A stretch of DNA of 64,000 nt from DATAWK01 sp036267255 (lineage in GTDB: Bacteria > Acidobacteriota > Terriglobia > Terriglobales > Acidobacteriaceae), in the NCBI GenBank assembly GCA_036267255.1, contig DATAWK010000053.1:124001-188000 (forward strand). The letters are read 5' to 3'. A program made the position numbers and the translations under genes. Shown here piece after piece: positions 37,270 through 46,552 of this stretch. The notes under the pieces are model-generated. The model was not told where the DNA came from. It was given only the letters and a program-made list of their open reading frames with translations, and searched no databases. Position 1 is the first letter of the stretch. The number at the start of each line of letters is the position of its first letter.

Positions 37270-38034
37270 CTATCTGCTCGATTGGATTTGTAGAGGCTGC
37301 CGCAGAGTAAATGTGACGACAGATTCCGCGGGGATGGTCACAGCCTTGTTCCCGGTCATTGCGGACCCAGCCGTTCCAGCGCCTGCACCGAGCAGGCCAC
37401 CAATCAAGGCTCCCTTGCCGCCGCCGGCGAGTCCTCCGATTAAGGCGCCTCCACCTGCTCCACCTCCGATAAAGCCAGCGGTGCGTTTTCCTTTGCCCTT
37501 TTCCACAACATCATGCTCGTTTGTCGCGACATTGTAACGTCCAACACTTCTCAGTTGGATTCCGAGACTGCCAGCTCCTTTGAATCTGCCTTGTCCATGA
37601 GCAGAAACAACCGTGCCGGTGACAGGTGTTCCGGCTTTCAGCACCATGACACCATCGATCCGGACAGAGCTGGCCAGAGAACCTGTGAAGGTATCGCCGA
37701 CATTGTTATTTTTTGCAGTCAGAGTCTGTCCCATGGTGACGTGCAGAGGAGTTCCCGTACGCACAGTGTAGATTTTTGGGGGCGGAGGCGGTGGTGGTGG
37801 CGTCGCAGTCGCCGCCTGAGGAGCTGGCATGGGTGCTGCGGCCGGCGGAGGGGCGGGTGTCGTTGCTGGCGCTGGCGCTGCCTGTGGAGTGCCCGAAGCT
37901 GCAGCAGGCTGTGCCGCAGGAGTTTCCGCTGGGGTGCTGGCTGGCTGCTGGGCCTCTTTCTTACAGCCGCTGGCAAGCAGCAGGCTTGTCAGCGCGAGCG
38001 AGAGTGCAAATTTCCTGACGGATGTGGGTGTCAT
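37270..38034 (-). CDS. Glycine-zipper lipoprotein with proline-rich linker
   Basis: A 254-residue envelope protein. From the ATG at 38034 it has a lipoprotein signal peptide with the lipobox LASGC. A Pro/Ala-rich linker of about 65 residues follows (ending in eight prolines), probably spanning periplasm or peptidoglycan. A beta domain (about 90-170; VRTGTPLHVTMGQTLTAKNN, GTPVTGTVVSA) comes next, then a glycine-zipper region (GGGAGGGALIGGLAGGGKGA) and a short C-terminal beta segment. Such proteins are common in acidobacterial envelopes, and no exact function is known. It appears to be a single-gene unit upstream of the GntR gene. Confidence 0.85.
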   Translation of the reverse strand: MTPTSVRKFALSLALTSLLLASGCKKEAQQPASTPAETPAAQPAAASGTPQAAPAPATTPAPPPAAAPMPAPQAATATPPPPPPPPKIYTVRTGTPLHVTMGQTLTAKNNNVGDTFTGSLASSVRIDGVMVLKAGTPVTGTVVSAHGQGRFKGAGSLGIQLRSVGRYNVATNEHDVVEKGKGKRTAGFIGGGAGGGALIGGLAGGGKGALIGGLLGAGAGTAGSAMTGNKAVTIPAESVVTFTLRQPLQIQSSR

Positions 38035-38758
38035 AGCGCGATAACAGTACCACACGATTCTGCGGATTGCACCCTAAAATCAGAGAGTTTCGGGCAATTT
38101 TGCCGGATATTCGGGAGTCTCCCGGCAATGCCTCAATTTTTCAATTGCTTAGAGCACCGCTTCGTAAAACCGTGGATTGGCTGGTCTATAACCTTGGGAA
38201 ACTCGAGTGTCGGAACACGAAGTTGGATCATTTTTGTGGGCCTCGATCGTGTTGCACGCCCATGCGTGCAAAGTATCTGCGTATGAACGGTTTTTATACC
38301 GATGCATGCTTTGTGAAGGTTCCAATCCTCTTTGACGTTCCTCGTGGAGCTAGCCGGAGGGGCACGAATATCGACCGGGGGTTGATAGAAAAACAGAGTA
38401 AATAGATTTTACTTGACAAGGCCGCTAGCGAGACACTAGAAAAGCTAATATTCAAACGATTCAATATGGTGCGAGATACAATTACGTCTACGTCGACGCA
38501 ATGCTCCGCAAGGAGATTACGGACAGTCGTCCGGCGCAGATCGGAACCGTCTTTTGCAGCCGAGATTGAGTTCAGCTTCCAATGCAACACAGGTTTACCC
38601 TGATCACAACGCGGCCAACGGTGAGAATCCAGCAGCTACCATGCCGGGATTTCGCTATTTGTGCCAAGCGGTGACCAGCGTGATATCGAAATGAAGTTTG
38701 GTAATCAACGAATAAATATCTTCACCGGATTCGAAATGATGAGCGAGGCGGAAACGTT
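38035..38758. other. Long intergenic region before the GH2 gene
   Basis: 724 bases separate the divergent lipoprotein and GH2 genes. Open frames here are short and compositionally unlike genes. The region carries the promoter/operator described at 38413-38467. The remaining 290 bases before the GH2 start form an unusually long untranslated leader with no recognisable riboswitch. Confidence 0.5.
38413..38467 (+). promoter_or_regulatory. Promoter with overlapping LacI-type operator for the sugar-oxidation cluster
   Basis: TTGACA (38413-38418) and TAGAAA (38437-38442), spaced by 18 bases, form a plausible sigma-70 promoter. Just downstream, ATATTCAAACGATTCAATAT (38448-38467) is a 20-base near-palindrome, symmetric at 16 positions, with the central AAnCGnTT core typical of LacI/GalR-family operators. 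A repressor there would block initiation. The LacI-family gene at 48597-49679, at the other end of the cluster, is the natural candidate. Confidence 0.55.
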
Positions 38759-41455
38759 ATGAAGCTGTTCCGGCATTGTTGTCCAGCAGTTGTGCTGGCA
38801 TTTCTGGGAGTATTGATTTCTGCAAATTGGACACCGCGGGCCGCGGCGCAAACCGCAGACAAGTTTGCCTCTACGCCGCTTCATGAAGGATGGGAGATTC
38901 AGTCTGCCTGTAAGGTATCCGACGATGGGGCACACATATCTTCGACCCATTACCATCCGCAGGGATGGATCAAGGCCACGGTTCCAACCACGGTTCTGGC
39001 GGCACAACTGGCTGCAGGTATCTATAAGGATCCATTTGTCGGGATGAACCTGCGTAATATTCCTGGCGGCGACTATCCCATCGGCGCGACATTCTCCAAT
39101 TTGCCCATGCCGCAGGACAGCCCCTATCGCTGCGCCTTCTGGTATCGGAAACAATTCAAGGTTCCTGCCGATGCCAAGGGGGGAACCGTGTGGTTGCACT
39201 TTGGAGGCATCAACTATCGGGCGAATCTCTGGGTGAATGGTCAGTTGATTGCCGACTCAAAACAGATTGCCGGTGCTTATCGCATTTACGATTTCGACGT
39301 TACGAAAGCCGTGAAGCCGGGGAAAGATGCTGTGATTGCGGTACAAATTTTCGCACCGGAACCAACGGACCTGGGTATCAATTGGGTCGATTGGAATCCA
39401 ACGGCACCCGATAAGAACATGGGGCTATGGGGCGTCGTCGATCTCAGGGTTACCGGGCCGGTCAGTGTGCGTTCCCCCTTCATAACAACGCATTTTGAAG
39501 ACGACACCTTGAAGGTTGCCGATATCTCCGTGGATGCGGAGCTGCAGAACGCGACCGATCACGCTGTGGATGGGACGGTGAAGGGGACCTTTGAGGGAGC
39601 CAATTTCGAGCAGCCGGTGACGATTGCTGCAGGGGCATCGAAAAGCGTTCATTTCTCCCCGGACCAGTATCCGCAATTGAAGCTGAAGAATCCTGCCATC
39701 TGGTGGCCTGCGGAGATGGGTAAGCATCCCCTGGAAACTCTGTCGGTGAGTTTTGTCAGCGACGGCCATGTCTCCGATACCACGACAGCGCGCGTTGGAA
39801 TACGAGAAGCCACTTCGGAGTTGACCGACAAAGGCGCTCGGCTTTTCCTTATCAATCGCAAACCCATTTTGATTCGCGGAGGAGGATGGTCGCAGGACCT
39901 GTTCCTGCGCGAAGATCATGAACGGCTACCGCTGCAGATTCAAATGGTGAAAGATATGCATCTGAATACCATTCGTCTGGAGGGCAAGCTGGAGGGTGAG
40001 AACTTTTTCCGGTTGACCGATGAGAATGGAATTTTAGTCATGGCAGGATGGTGCTGCTGTGATCAGTGGGAGCATTGGAAACACTGGACCCCGGAAAATC
40101 ACCAGGTCTCCGCAGAGTCCTTACGTTCGCAGATGTTGCGCATCCGGCATCATCCATCGGTGTTCGTCTGGTTGAATGGCAGTGACAATCCGCCGCCTGC
40201 GGACGTGGAACAAGCGTATCTCAATGTAGAAAAAGAAACGCTGTGGCCCAACGCAATTCTTTCCTCAGCATCTGGTAGGCGAACGACGGTGACCGGCGCG
40301 AGTGGCGTAAAAATGCTGGGGCCGTATGATTACGTTTCGCCCTCCTACTGGCTGAGAGATAACCGATATGGCGGCGCGTATGGGTATAACACGGAGACAA
40401 GTCCGGGGCCCGCGATTCCGCAGCCCGATAGCCTGCGCCGTTTTCTTCCGGAAAAAGACCGCTGGCCCATCAACGATGTATGGAACTATCACGCAGGTGG
40501 CGGAGATTTTAGAAATCTGAACGCTTTCAACGCCGGAATGCGAGCAACCTACGGCTGGCCCGATTCCATGGATGCGTATTCGCGTATCGCGCAGACCATG
40601 GCATACGACGGCGAGCGCGCCATGTTTGAGGCATACACGCGCAACAAATACACATCGACGGGCGTGATCCAGTGGATGTTGAACAATGCGTGGCCGTCGG
40701 TGATCTGGCATTTGTATGACTACTACCTGCAGACCGGCGGTGGTTATTTTGGTACGAAGATAGCCTGCGAGCCATTGCACGTGCAGTATTCTTACGACGA
40801 TCACAGCATCTACGTGGTCAGCAGCCTGCCCACTCCCGTGTCTTCCCTCACCGTTCACGTGGAGGTCTATGACTTCCAGTTGCAACGCGTCTTTGACCAG
40901 ACACAAACAGTCAACGTCGCTGCGGATGGCTCCCAGCATGCCATGGACATTCCCGCCAGCATTTTTCAACCGGAAAGCTCGCTTCATTTCGTTCGACTGG
41001 AACTCAAAAAGCCTTCCGGCGAAGTGGTGAGTCGCAATTTTTATTGGATCCCTTCCAAGCTGACCGAATTCGACTGGAAGAAGACGGACTATACCCATAC
41101 GGAAGCCAAGGAATTTGCGAATATGCAAATTCTGCAAACGCTGCCGAAGGTTGAAATCCATGGAGCCCTTACTATGAAGGGAAGAGAGCTGCATGTGCAT
41201 CTTGAAAATCCATCCCATGGATTGGCTTTTCAAGTGCAGGTCGCGGCGAACAGTCCTGATGGTAAGCCGGTGATTCCGCTGCTTTGGAGCGATGATTTTG
41301 TCGAATTGATGCCAGGAGAAAGCAGAGATCTGACTGCAAACTTGCCGGCAGATTACAAGGGAGCTGCTCCAACCGTTACAGTCACGAGTTGGAATACGAG
41401 CCCGCTTTCCCTGAAGCCTGCGAAGGCCGGAGCTGAGAATATTGCGACGAAGTAG
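38759..41455 (+). CDS. Secreted GH2 glycoside hydrolase, exo-beta-D-glucosaminidase-like
   Basis: An 898-residue GH2 enzyme with a signal peptide (LAFLGVLISANWTPRAAAQ). The order is a jelly-roll sugar-binding domain (about 40-220; WLHFGGINYRANLWVNGQ), an immunoglobulin-like domain (about 225-340), a TIM barrel (about 340-650) and C-terminal beta domains. The acid/base motif is LNGSDNPPP with Asp476, and the nucleophile Glu546 is in YNTETSPGP. An aspartate in SDxxP instead of the usual glutamate in NE marks the subfamily of exo-beta-D-glucosaminidases (CsxA type) and plant endo-beta-mannosidases. It probably removes glucosamine from chitosan oligomers or mannose-type residues outside the cytoplasm. 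It opens the cluster that ends with the lactonase and LacI regulator. Confidence 0.87.
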   Translation: MKLFRHCCPAVVLAFLGVLISANWTPRAAAQTADKFASTPLHEGWEIQSACKVSDDGAHISSTHYHPQGWIKATVPTTVLAAQLAAGIYKDPFVGMNLRNIPGGDYPIGATFSNLPMPQDSPYRCAFWYRKQFKVPADAKGGTVWLHFGGINYRANLWVNGQLIADSKQIAGAYRIYDFDVTKAVKPGKDAVIAVQIFAPEPTDLGINWVDWNPTAPDKNMGLWGVVDLRVTGPVSVRSPFITTHFEDDTLKVADISVDAELQNATDHAVDGTVKGTFEGANFEQPVTIAAGASKSVHFSPDQYPQLKLKNPAIWWPAEMGKHPLETLSVSFVSDGHVSDTTTARVGIREATSELTDKGARLFLINRKPILIRGGGWSQDLFLREDHERLPLQIQMVKDMHLNTIRLEGKLEGENFFRLTDENGILVMAGWCCCDQWEHWKHWTPENHQVSAESLRSQMLRIRHHPSVFVWLNGSDNPPPADVEQAYLNVEKETLWPNAILSSASGRRTTVTGASGVKMLGPYDYVSPSYWLRDNRYGGAYGYNTETSPGPAIPQPDSLRRFLPEKDRWPINDVWNYHAGGGDFRNLNAFNAGMRATYGWPDSMDAYSRIAQTMAYDGERAMFEAYTRNKYTSTGVIQWMLNNAWPSVIWHLYDYYLQTGGGYFGTKIACEPLHVQYSYDDHSIYVVSSLPTPVSSLTVHVEVYDFQLQRVFDQTQTVNVAADGSQHAMDIPASIFQPESSLHFVRLELKKPSGEVVSRNFYWIPSKLTEFDWKKTDYTHTEAKEFANMQILQTLPKVEIHGALTMKGRELHVHLENPSHGLAFQVQVAANSPDGKPVIPLLWSDDFVELMPGESRDLTANLPADYKGAAPTVTVTSWNTSPLSLKPAKAGAENIATK

Positions 41456-41521
41456 CGTAACCAGAAAGAAAATTGTGGACAACTACATCCTAGAGATCGC
41501 TGAAAGCCTGGAGCTATAAAG

Positions 41522-42856
41522 TTGACCGATGCGACGACGGCAGAACATTCAGCGAGCCTGAAGCGAACGCTGCGCTTCTCAGACCTGATCCTGTATGGGA
41601 TCATTCTTATCCAACCGACAGCGGCCATGCCTGTTTTCGGCGTCATCTATACGGTGGCCCGTGGTCATGTGGTTACGGCAATTCTGCTGGCGATGATTGC
41701 CATGCTCTTTACTGCGATCAGCTATGGCCGCATGGCACGCGCGTATCCAAAGGGAGGTTCGGCTTTTACCTATGTGGGCAAGGAACTCCATTCGAGCGCG
41801 GGTTATCTGGCCGGTTGGTCCATGGCAATGGACTACATTCTGAATCCATTGATCTGCACCATATGGTGCAGCAAGGCCGCGGTCAATTTTCTGCCCGAGG
41901 TCCCATATGTCGCATGGATTTTCTTCTTCGCAATTTTCTTCACAATGCTCAACCTGAATGGCGTCGAAACGTCCGCACGCATCAATACAGCCATGGCGGC
42001 TGCGCTGGGCGTCGTGATTGTTTTATTTGTCATTGCAGCTCTGCGCTATATCTGGCACATGCATATTGGCGACACAGCGTTCTATATTCAGCCGTTTTAT
42101 AACCGCGCAACGTTTTCTTCGACAACCTTGTTTCGAGGGACATCCATCGCGGTGCTCACCTATATCGGCTTCGATGGCATCTCTACTCTGGCGGACGAAG
42201 CACACGATCCGGGACGCAACATCCCTCGTGCGATTGTTCTTACTTGCTTTGTCACCGGCGTGCTGGCAGCAATGGAAGCCTATCTGGGCCAGTTAGTGTG
42301 GCCGCAGAGCAAAATATTTCCCGACCTTGATACAGCATTCGTTCATGTGGCAGGGCGCGCTGGTGGTCCGATGCTTTTTGCCATCGTGAATGGGGCGCTT
42401 CTGTTGGCGACCATCGGCTCCGGTATGGCATCGCAACTTGGTGCTGCGCGGCTTTTGCTGACGATGGGGCAGGAAGGTGCGCTTCCGAAGAAATTCTTTG
42501 GTGCCGTGCATCCCAAAAACCGCATTCCTCGCAACAACATTTTGCTGATTGGCGCGATTGTTCTGGTGGGCGGGCTTATGATGTCGTACGAACTGGGTAC
42601 CGAGCTGCTCAACTACGGAGCCTTGATCGCTTTCATGGGCGTGAATCTTTCTTCTGCGGTTTGGGGATGGAGACAGAAGGACCGTGGCGCGCAATGGTTC
42701 CCCATCCTGTTGTCACTGGCCGGACTCGGCACTTGCTTCTTTTTGTGGATACATCTCGGCAGCCTTGCGTTGATTGCGGGAACGATTTGGGCCTCGATTG
42801 GCATTCTCTTATTTTTTGTGCGCAGGCGCATCATGCTGCGTCAAGCCGCCGCTTAG
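41522..42856 (+). CDS. APC-superfamily permease
   Basis: A 444-residue protein with about 12 membrane helices of the amino acid-polyamine-organocation superfamily (FSDLILYGIILIQPTAAMPV, YGRMARAYPKGGSAFTYVGK, FRGTSIAVLTYIGFDGISTL). Most members import amino acids or amines; the cluster context suggests an amino sugar or sugar acid, but this is inference. The start is a TTG at 41522 with GGAG eight bases upstream, 66 bases after the GH2 stop, so the two genes are probably co-transcribed. Confidence 0.9.
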   Translation: MTDATTAEHSASLKRTLRFSDLILYGIILIQPTAAMPVFGVIYTVARGHVVTAILLAMIAMLFTAISYGRMARAYPKGGSAFTYVGKELHSSAGYLAGWSMAMDYILNPLICTIWCSKAAVNFLPEVPYVAWIFFFAIFFTMLNLNGVETSARINTAMAAALGVVIVLFVIAALRYIWHMHIGDTAFYIQPFYNRATFSSTTLFRGTSIAVLTYIGFDGISTLADEAHDPGRNIPRAIVLTCFVTGVLAAMEAYLGQLVWPQSKIFPDLDTAFVHVAGRAGGPMLFAIVNGALLLATIGSGMASQLGAARLLLTMGQEGALPKKFFGAVHPKNRIPRNNILLIGAIVLVGGLMMSYELGTELLNYGALIAFMGVNLSSAVWGWRQKDRGAQWFPILLSLAGLGTCFFLWIHLGSLALIAGTIWASIGILLFFVRRRIMLRQAAA

Positions 42857-42919
42857 TTCGAATGGAATTGGTACGACTTTGCAACACCATTGTTTTCGTT
42901 TTAGGAGAAGGTCTCGGTC

Positions 42920-43876
42920 ATGCCTCAGTTTGATATAACACTTGCCGGCGAAGCGAATCTCGATATGATCTTTTATGGCCTGCCTTTGGAGCTTCCTGTG
43001 GAGCAGGAGTTGCTCGCGAGCGGCTTATGCATCATGCTTGGCGGATCTTCCGCAAACACCGCACATAATCTGGCGCGATTGGGGAGCAGCGTAGGATTTA
43101 TATCGCAGGCGGGCGACGATGCATTTCATGCGCTTTGCCTGCGTGAACTGCAAGATGCCGGTGTGGATGTCAGCCGTGTTGTTCCGCCACAGGCGAATGT
43201 AGGAACGGGCATCACTGTCTTTTTGCAGCACGAGGCAGTGCGGCGAGCCTTTACGTATCCTGGAAGTATCAGCAAGCTCCGATTTTCCGATCTCGATCTG
43301 GAGTATCTGGCTTCGTCGCGGCATTTTCATCTGGCCGCGCTTTTTCTGCAGGATTCATTGCGACCGGATGCACCCAAGCTGCTGGCCGCGATGCAGAAGG
43401 CTGGACTCAGCACGTCTCTGGACACAAATGACGATCCGTCCGACGAATGGAACGAGAAAATTTTAGAAACGCTTAAGTATGTCGACATTTTTCTTCCGAA
43501 TGAGAAGGAAGTCTGTCGCATTGCCCGCGAGGATGATGTCGAACGGGCCGCGCAGAAGCTTGCTGCCAAAATTCCGACTGTGGTTGTAAAGCGGGGAGAC
43601 CTGGGTGCTTTTGCTGTTCATCATGGCAAGCGATATGACGCCGCGCCCATCAGTATTTCCCCCGTGGATGCAGTGGGGGCAGGCGATAGTTTTAACGCGG
43701 GATTTTTGCATGCCTGGACGCACGGAGCGGAGCTGGAACAATGCCTGCAAACAGGAAATCTCTGTGGCGCATTTTCAACGACAGCTCAGGGTGGTACACG
43801 AGCATTCCTGGATGCGGAGAAGAGGGAAGAGTTCTTTGCTGCGCACGGGAAGAAATCTGTCATGCAAATTGGTTAG
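42920..43876 (+). CDS. PfkB-family carbohydrate kinase
   Basis: A 318-residue ribokinase-fold enzyme. The N-terminal motif is MLGGSSANTAHNLARLGSSV (about 36-55) and the C-terminal PfkB signature is DAVGAGDSFNAGFLHAW, which holds the catalytic Asp. FLPNEKEVCRIA and VVKRGDLGAF complete the family pattern. The substrate (sugar, ketodeoxygluconate or similar) is unknown. AGGAG precedes the ATG. It follows the APC permease by 63 bases and probably phosphorylates a product made by the oxidoreductases downstream. Confidence 0.92.
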   Translation: MPQFDITLAGEANLDMIFYGLPLELPVEQELLASGLCIMLGGSSANTAHNLARLGSSVGFISQAGDDAFHALCLRELQDAGVDVSRVVPPQANVGTGITVFLQHEAVRRAFTYPGSISKLRFSDLDLEYLASSRHFHLAALFLQDSLRPDAPKLLAAMQKAGLSTSLDTNDDPSDEWNEKILETLKYVDIFLPNEKEVCRIAREDDVERAAQKLAAKIPTVVVKRGDLGAFAVHHGKRYDAAPISISPVDAVGAGDSFNAGFLHAWTHGAELEQCLQTGNLCGAFSTTAQGGTRAFLDAEKREEFFAAHGKKSVMQIG

Positions 43877-44033
43877 AACAGAGTCTATCGCACTCTAAAC
43901 AGCAAACCTTCCAAGCTCCCACCCGTTCCTATTGGTTTTGTCTCCATATTCCCAGCTAAATCACCTCCAGCATTTTCCGGCGGGGATGGACTCTTTTCAT
44001 TTCCGGGTTACAATTCTGCATCGCATTTGTAGC

Positions 44034-44062
44034 ACGATGGATGGTAGGCAGACGTCCATCGT
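44034..44062 (+). other. Hairpin between the PfkB and SDR genes
   Basis: Perfect 8-base arms ACGATGGA (44034-44041) and TCCATCGT (44055-44062) enclose 13 bases. It lies in the 275-base gap between the kinase and the SDR gene. Without a U run it is not a standard terminator; it could be an operator or an mRNA processing or attenuation site. Confidence 0.4.
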
Positions 44063-44151
44063 TTGAATTGCATCTACATAAGCAATCTTCTGTGTCCTGG
44101 ATTTCAGGCTTTTACACCCAGGAAATGCAAATAGCCATCTGGAGAAACAAA

Positions 44152-44919
44152 ATGAAGCTCAAAGATAAAGTTGCAGTTGTTACCGGTGCCGCTACAGGGA
44201 TTGGCAAGGCAATTGGCATTGGCATGGCATTGGAAGGTGCGTCCGTCGTGATCGATTATGTCGGCGACCCGGCTCCAGCGAACGGCGTGGTGCAGAGCAT
44301 CCAGAAGGCAGGGGGAAAGGCGCTCGCGGTTCAGGCTGACATTTCCAATCCAGACGATGTAAACAAGCTGATCCAGCAGACCATTCAAGCGATGGGGCAT
44401 CTTGATATTTTTGTGAATAATGCCGGCCTCGAATATAAACACCCATTTACAGAGTTCCCCTTCGATCTCTGGCAAAAGGTGATTGCCGTCGATCTGACAG
44501 GGCCGTTCCTTTGCGCGCAGGCGGCAGCCAAAGAAATGATTCGCCAGGGCAATGGAGGACGCATCATTAATATCTCGTCCATCCATGAAGACGTCACGAT
44601 GCCAACGAATGCGCCCTACTGTGCTGCTAAGGGTGGCCTTCGCATGTTGATGCGCACGATTGCGGTGGAATTGGCGCCTCATCAAATCACTGTAAACAAC
44701 ATTGCACCAGGCGCGGTCTTTACTCCTATCGACGCAGACGTAGAAGCGAATACAGCCATCCAAAAAACCTTGATGGCCGAAATTCCTCTGGGGCGCTGGG
44801 GCAAGCCGGAAGAAATTGCTGGACTTGCTATTTTTCTTGCATCGGAAGCTGCTGCCTATTGCACAGGAAGCACATTCGTCATCGATGGCGGCATGTCGCG
44901 GCAGGCAGGCAGTCTTTAA
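44152..44919 (+). CDS. Short-chain dehydrogenase, glucose 1-dehydrogenase-like
   Basis: A 255-residue classical SDR. It has the cofactor motif TGAATGIGKAI (about 12-22), DIFVNNAGLEYK, catalytic Ser in INISSIHED, and the Tyr-Lys pair in YCAAKGG. The C-terminal FLASEAAAYCTGSTFVIDGG is typical of glucose 1-dehydrogenases that make gluconolactone. The chosen ATG at 44152 has GGAG seven bases upstream; a longer frame from 44041 has no support. In this cluster it may oxidise a hexose or amino sugar at C1, giving a lactone for the SMP-30 enzyme downstream. Confidence 0.9.
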   Translation: MKLKDKVAVVTGAATGIGKAIGIGMALEGASVVIDYVGDPAPANGVVQSIQKAGGKALAVQADISNPDDVNKLIQQTIQAMGHLDIFVNNAGLEYKHPFTEFPFDLWQKVIAVDLTGPFLCAQAAAKEMIRQGNGGRIINISSIHEDVTMPTNAPYCAAKGGLRMLMRTIAVELAPHQITVNNIAPGAVFTPIDADVEANTAIQKTLMAEIPLGRWGKPEEIAGLAIFLASEAAAYCTGSTFVIDGGMSRQAGSL

Positions 44920-45007
44920 GGAGATTTCTTAAGCTGTTGGAACGGATTTTTGCGGTCAATATGAACCTAGCAGGTAGAAAACACCACCAGATTTATAAGG
45001 ATGGTCC

Positions 45008-46552
45008 ATGTCTCAGCCTTACGACGTCATTATCATCGGCAGCGGTGCAGGAGGCGGAACGCTCGCCTATCACTTAGCGAATGCGGGTAAGCGCATTTTG
45101 ATTCTGGAACGCGGCCCGTTTCTTCCCCAGGAAAAAATGAACTGGGATACCAGTAGCGTCTTCCTGGATAACCGCTATCACACCAAGGAAACCTGGACAG
45201 ACAAGAAAGGCAATACACTTCATCCGGGCACGGGCTATTGGGTCGGTGGAAATACCAAGGTGTATGGTGCGGCGATGTTCCGGCTGCGTAAGGAGGATTT
45301 CAATGTGCTCCACCACAAAGGGGGAATTTCTCCGGAGTGGCCCGTTAAGTACGACGTTTTTGAACCGTACTATACAAAGGCGGAGAAACTGTTCTGCGTA
45401 CATGGAAAATTGGGGCTTGATCCAACAGAGCCATTCCACAGCGAGGAATATCCGTTTCCTGCGATTTCCAATGAACCGCGTATGCAGGAGATTCAGGACG
45501 ATGTCGCCAAGCTCGGCTATCATCCATTCCCGGTTCCGTTAGGCCTTAAACGCAATGAGTCAGACTTGCTTGAAAGTAAATGCATCCGGTGCGACACATG
45601 CGATGGCTATCCGTGTCTGGTGCATGCCAAGTCGGACGCGGACATCAATTGCATTCGCGCTATCATGCATCTGCCCAACGTAACTTTGGTTACGGAAGCA
45701 AAAGTAACCAGATTGGTTACAAATGCAGCAGGGATTGCGGTGGAATCGGTGGAAGCGGAGCTAAGAGGTTCCGGTCAGACCGAGAAATTCTCCGGAAGCA
45801 TTGTTGCTGTTTGCTGCGGCGCCATCAATTCTGCAGCTTTGCTGCTGCGAAGTGCGAACGAGAAACATCCGCGAGGGCTCGCCAATAGCTCCGATATGGT
45901 AGGTCGCCACTTTATGTTCCATCAGGCAGATGCCATCCTGGCTCTGTCATTTGAGGCAAATCCAAGCAAGTACATGAAGACCTTCGGCGTGAACGACTTT
46001 TATTTTGGCGAGCCGGACTACCCTTATCCGATGGGAAACGTGCAGCCGATCGGCTCTTTTCATCACGAAATGATGAAAGGAGATGCACCCGCTATTACGC
46101 CTGAATTCGTTTTGGAAAAAATGACAGCGCATGCCGTTCCCTGGTGGCTGACAACGGAGGATTTGCCGGATCCGAACAATCGCGTGCAGGTCATCAACGG
46201 TCAGATACAGTTGGACTACACCAATAACAACGTTGAATCTTTTCAGCGCTTAAAAGATCGCTGGATCGATGTTCTCAAAAAAGCAGGACATGCAGAATCG
46301 TCTGTTCCGATGCATGCATACTTCAAGAAACGTATTCCCCTTGAAGGTGTTGGCCATCAGAACGGCACATGCCGATTTGGCGTGGATCCGAAGCAGTCCG
46401 TGCTTGATGTAAATTGTTGCACGCATGACATAGATAATCTTTATGTCGTCGATGCATCATTTTTTCCATCCTGTGGTGCAGTCAATCCATCGTTGACGGT
46501 TATTGCGAATGCGTTGCGGGTTGGAGATCACCTGGTCGAGCGGTTGACCTAG
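45008..46552 (+). CDS. GMC-family FAD-dependent oxidoreductase
   Basis: A 514-residue flavoprotein of the glucose-methanol-choline family. The FAD motif is IIIGSGAGGGTLAYHLANAG (about 8-27), then GYWVGGNTKVYGAAMFRLR, and the C-terminal active-site region is GHQNGTCRFG (His) with NPSLTVIANALRVGDHLV (Asn). A cysteine-rich segment CIRCDTCDGYPCLVH occurs near residue 192, as in bacterial sugar or alcohol members of the family. No twin-arginine or signal peptide is seen, so it appears cytoplasmic. It probably oxidises a sugar or polyol. Its stop is followed at once by the EamA gene. Confidence 0.92.
   Translation: MSQPYDVIIIGSGAGGGTLAYHLANAGKRILILERGPFLPQEKMNWDTSSVFLDNRYHTKETWTDKKGNTLHPGTGYWVGGNTKVYGAAMFRLRKEDFNVLHHKGGISPEWPVKYDVFEPYYTKAEKLFCVHGKLGLDPTEPFHSEEYPFPAISNEPRMQEIQDDVAKLGYHPFPVPLGLKRNESDLLESKCIRCDTCDGYPCLVHAKSDADINCIRAIMHLPNVTLVTEAKVTRLVTNAAGIAVESVEAELRGSGQTEKFSGSIVAVCCGAINSAALLLRSANEKHPRGLANSSDMVGRHFMFHQADAILALSFEANPSKYMKTFGVNDFYFGEPDYPYPMGNVQPIGSFHHEMMKGDAPAITPEFVLEKMTAHAVPWWLTTEDLPDPNNRVQVINGQIQLDYTNNNVESFQRLKDRWIDVLKKAGHAESSVPMHAYFKKRIPLEGVGHQNGTCRFGVDPKQSVLDVNCCTHDIDNLYVVDASFFPSCGAVNPSLTVIANALRVGDHLVERLT

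Noticed and set aside
38067..38405. 112-codon frame in the long gap before the GH2 gene
   Set aside because: No ribosome site, no domain and atypical composition; the region better fits a promoter and leader.
40265..41482. A 405-codon reverse frame opposite the GH2 gene
   Set aside because: Its composition is unlike a protein and the GH2 frame is complete and motif-rich on the other strand.
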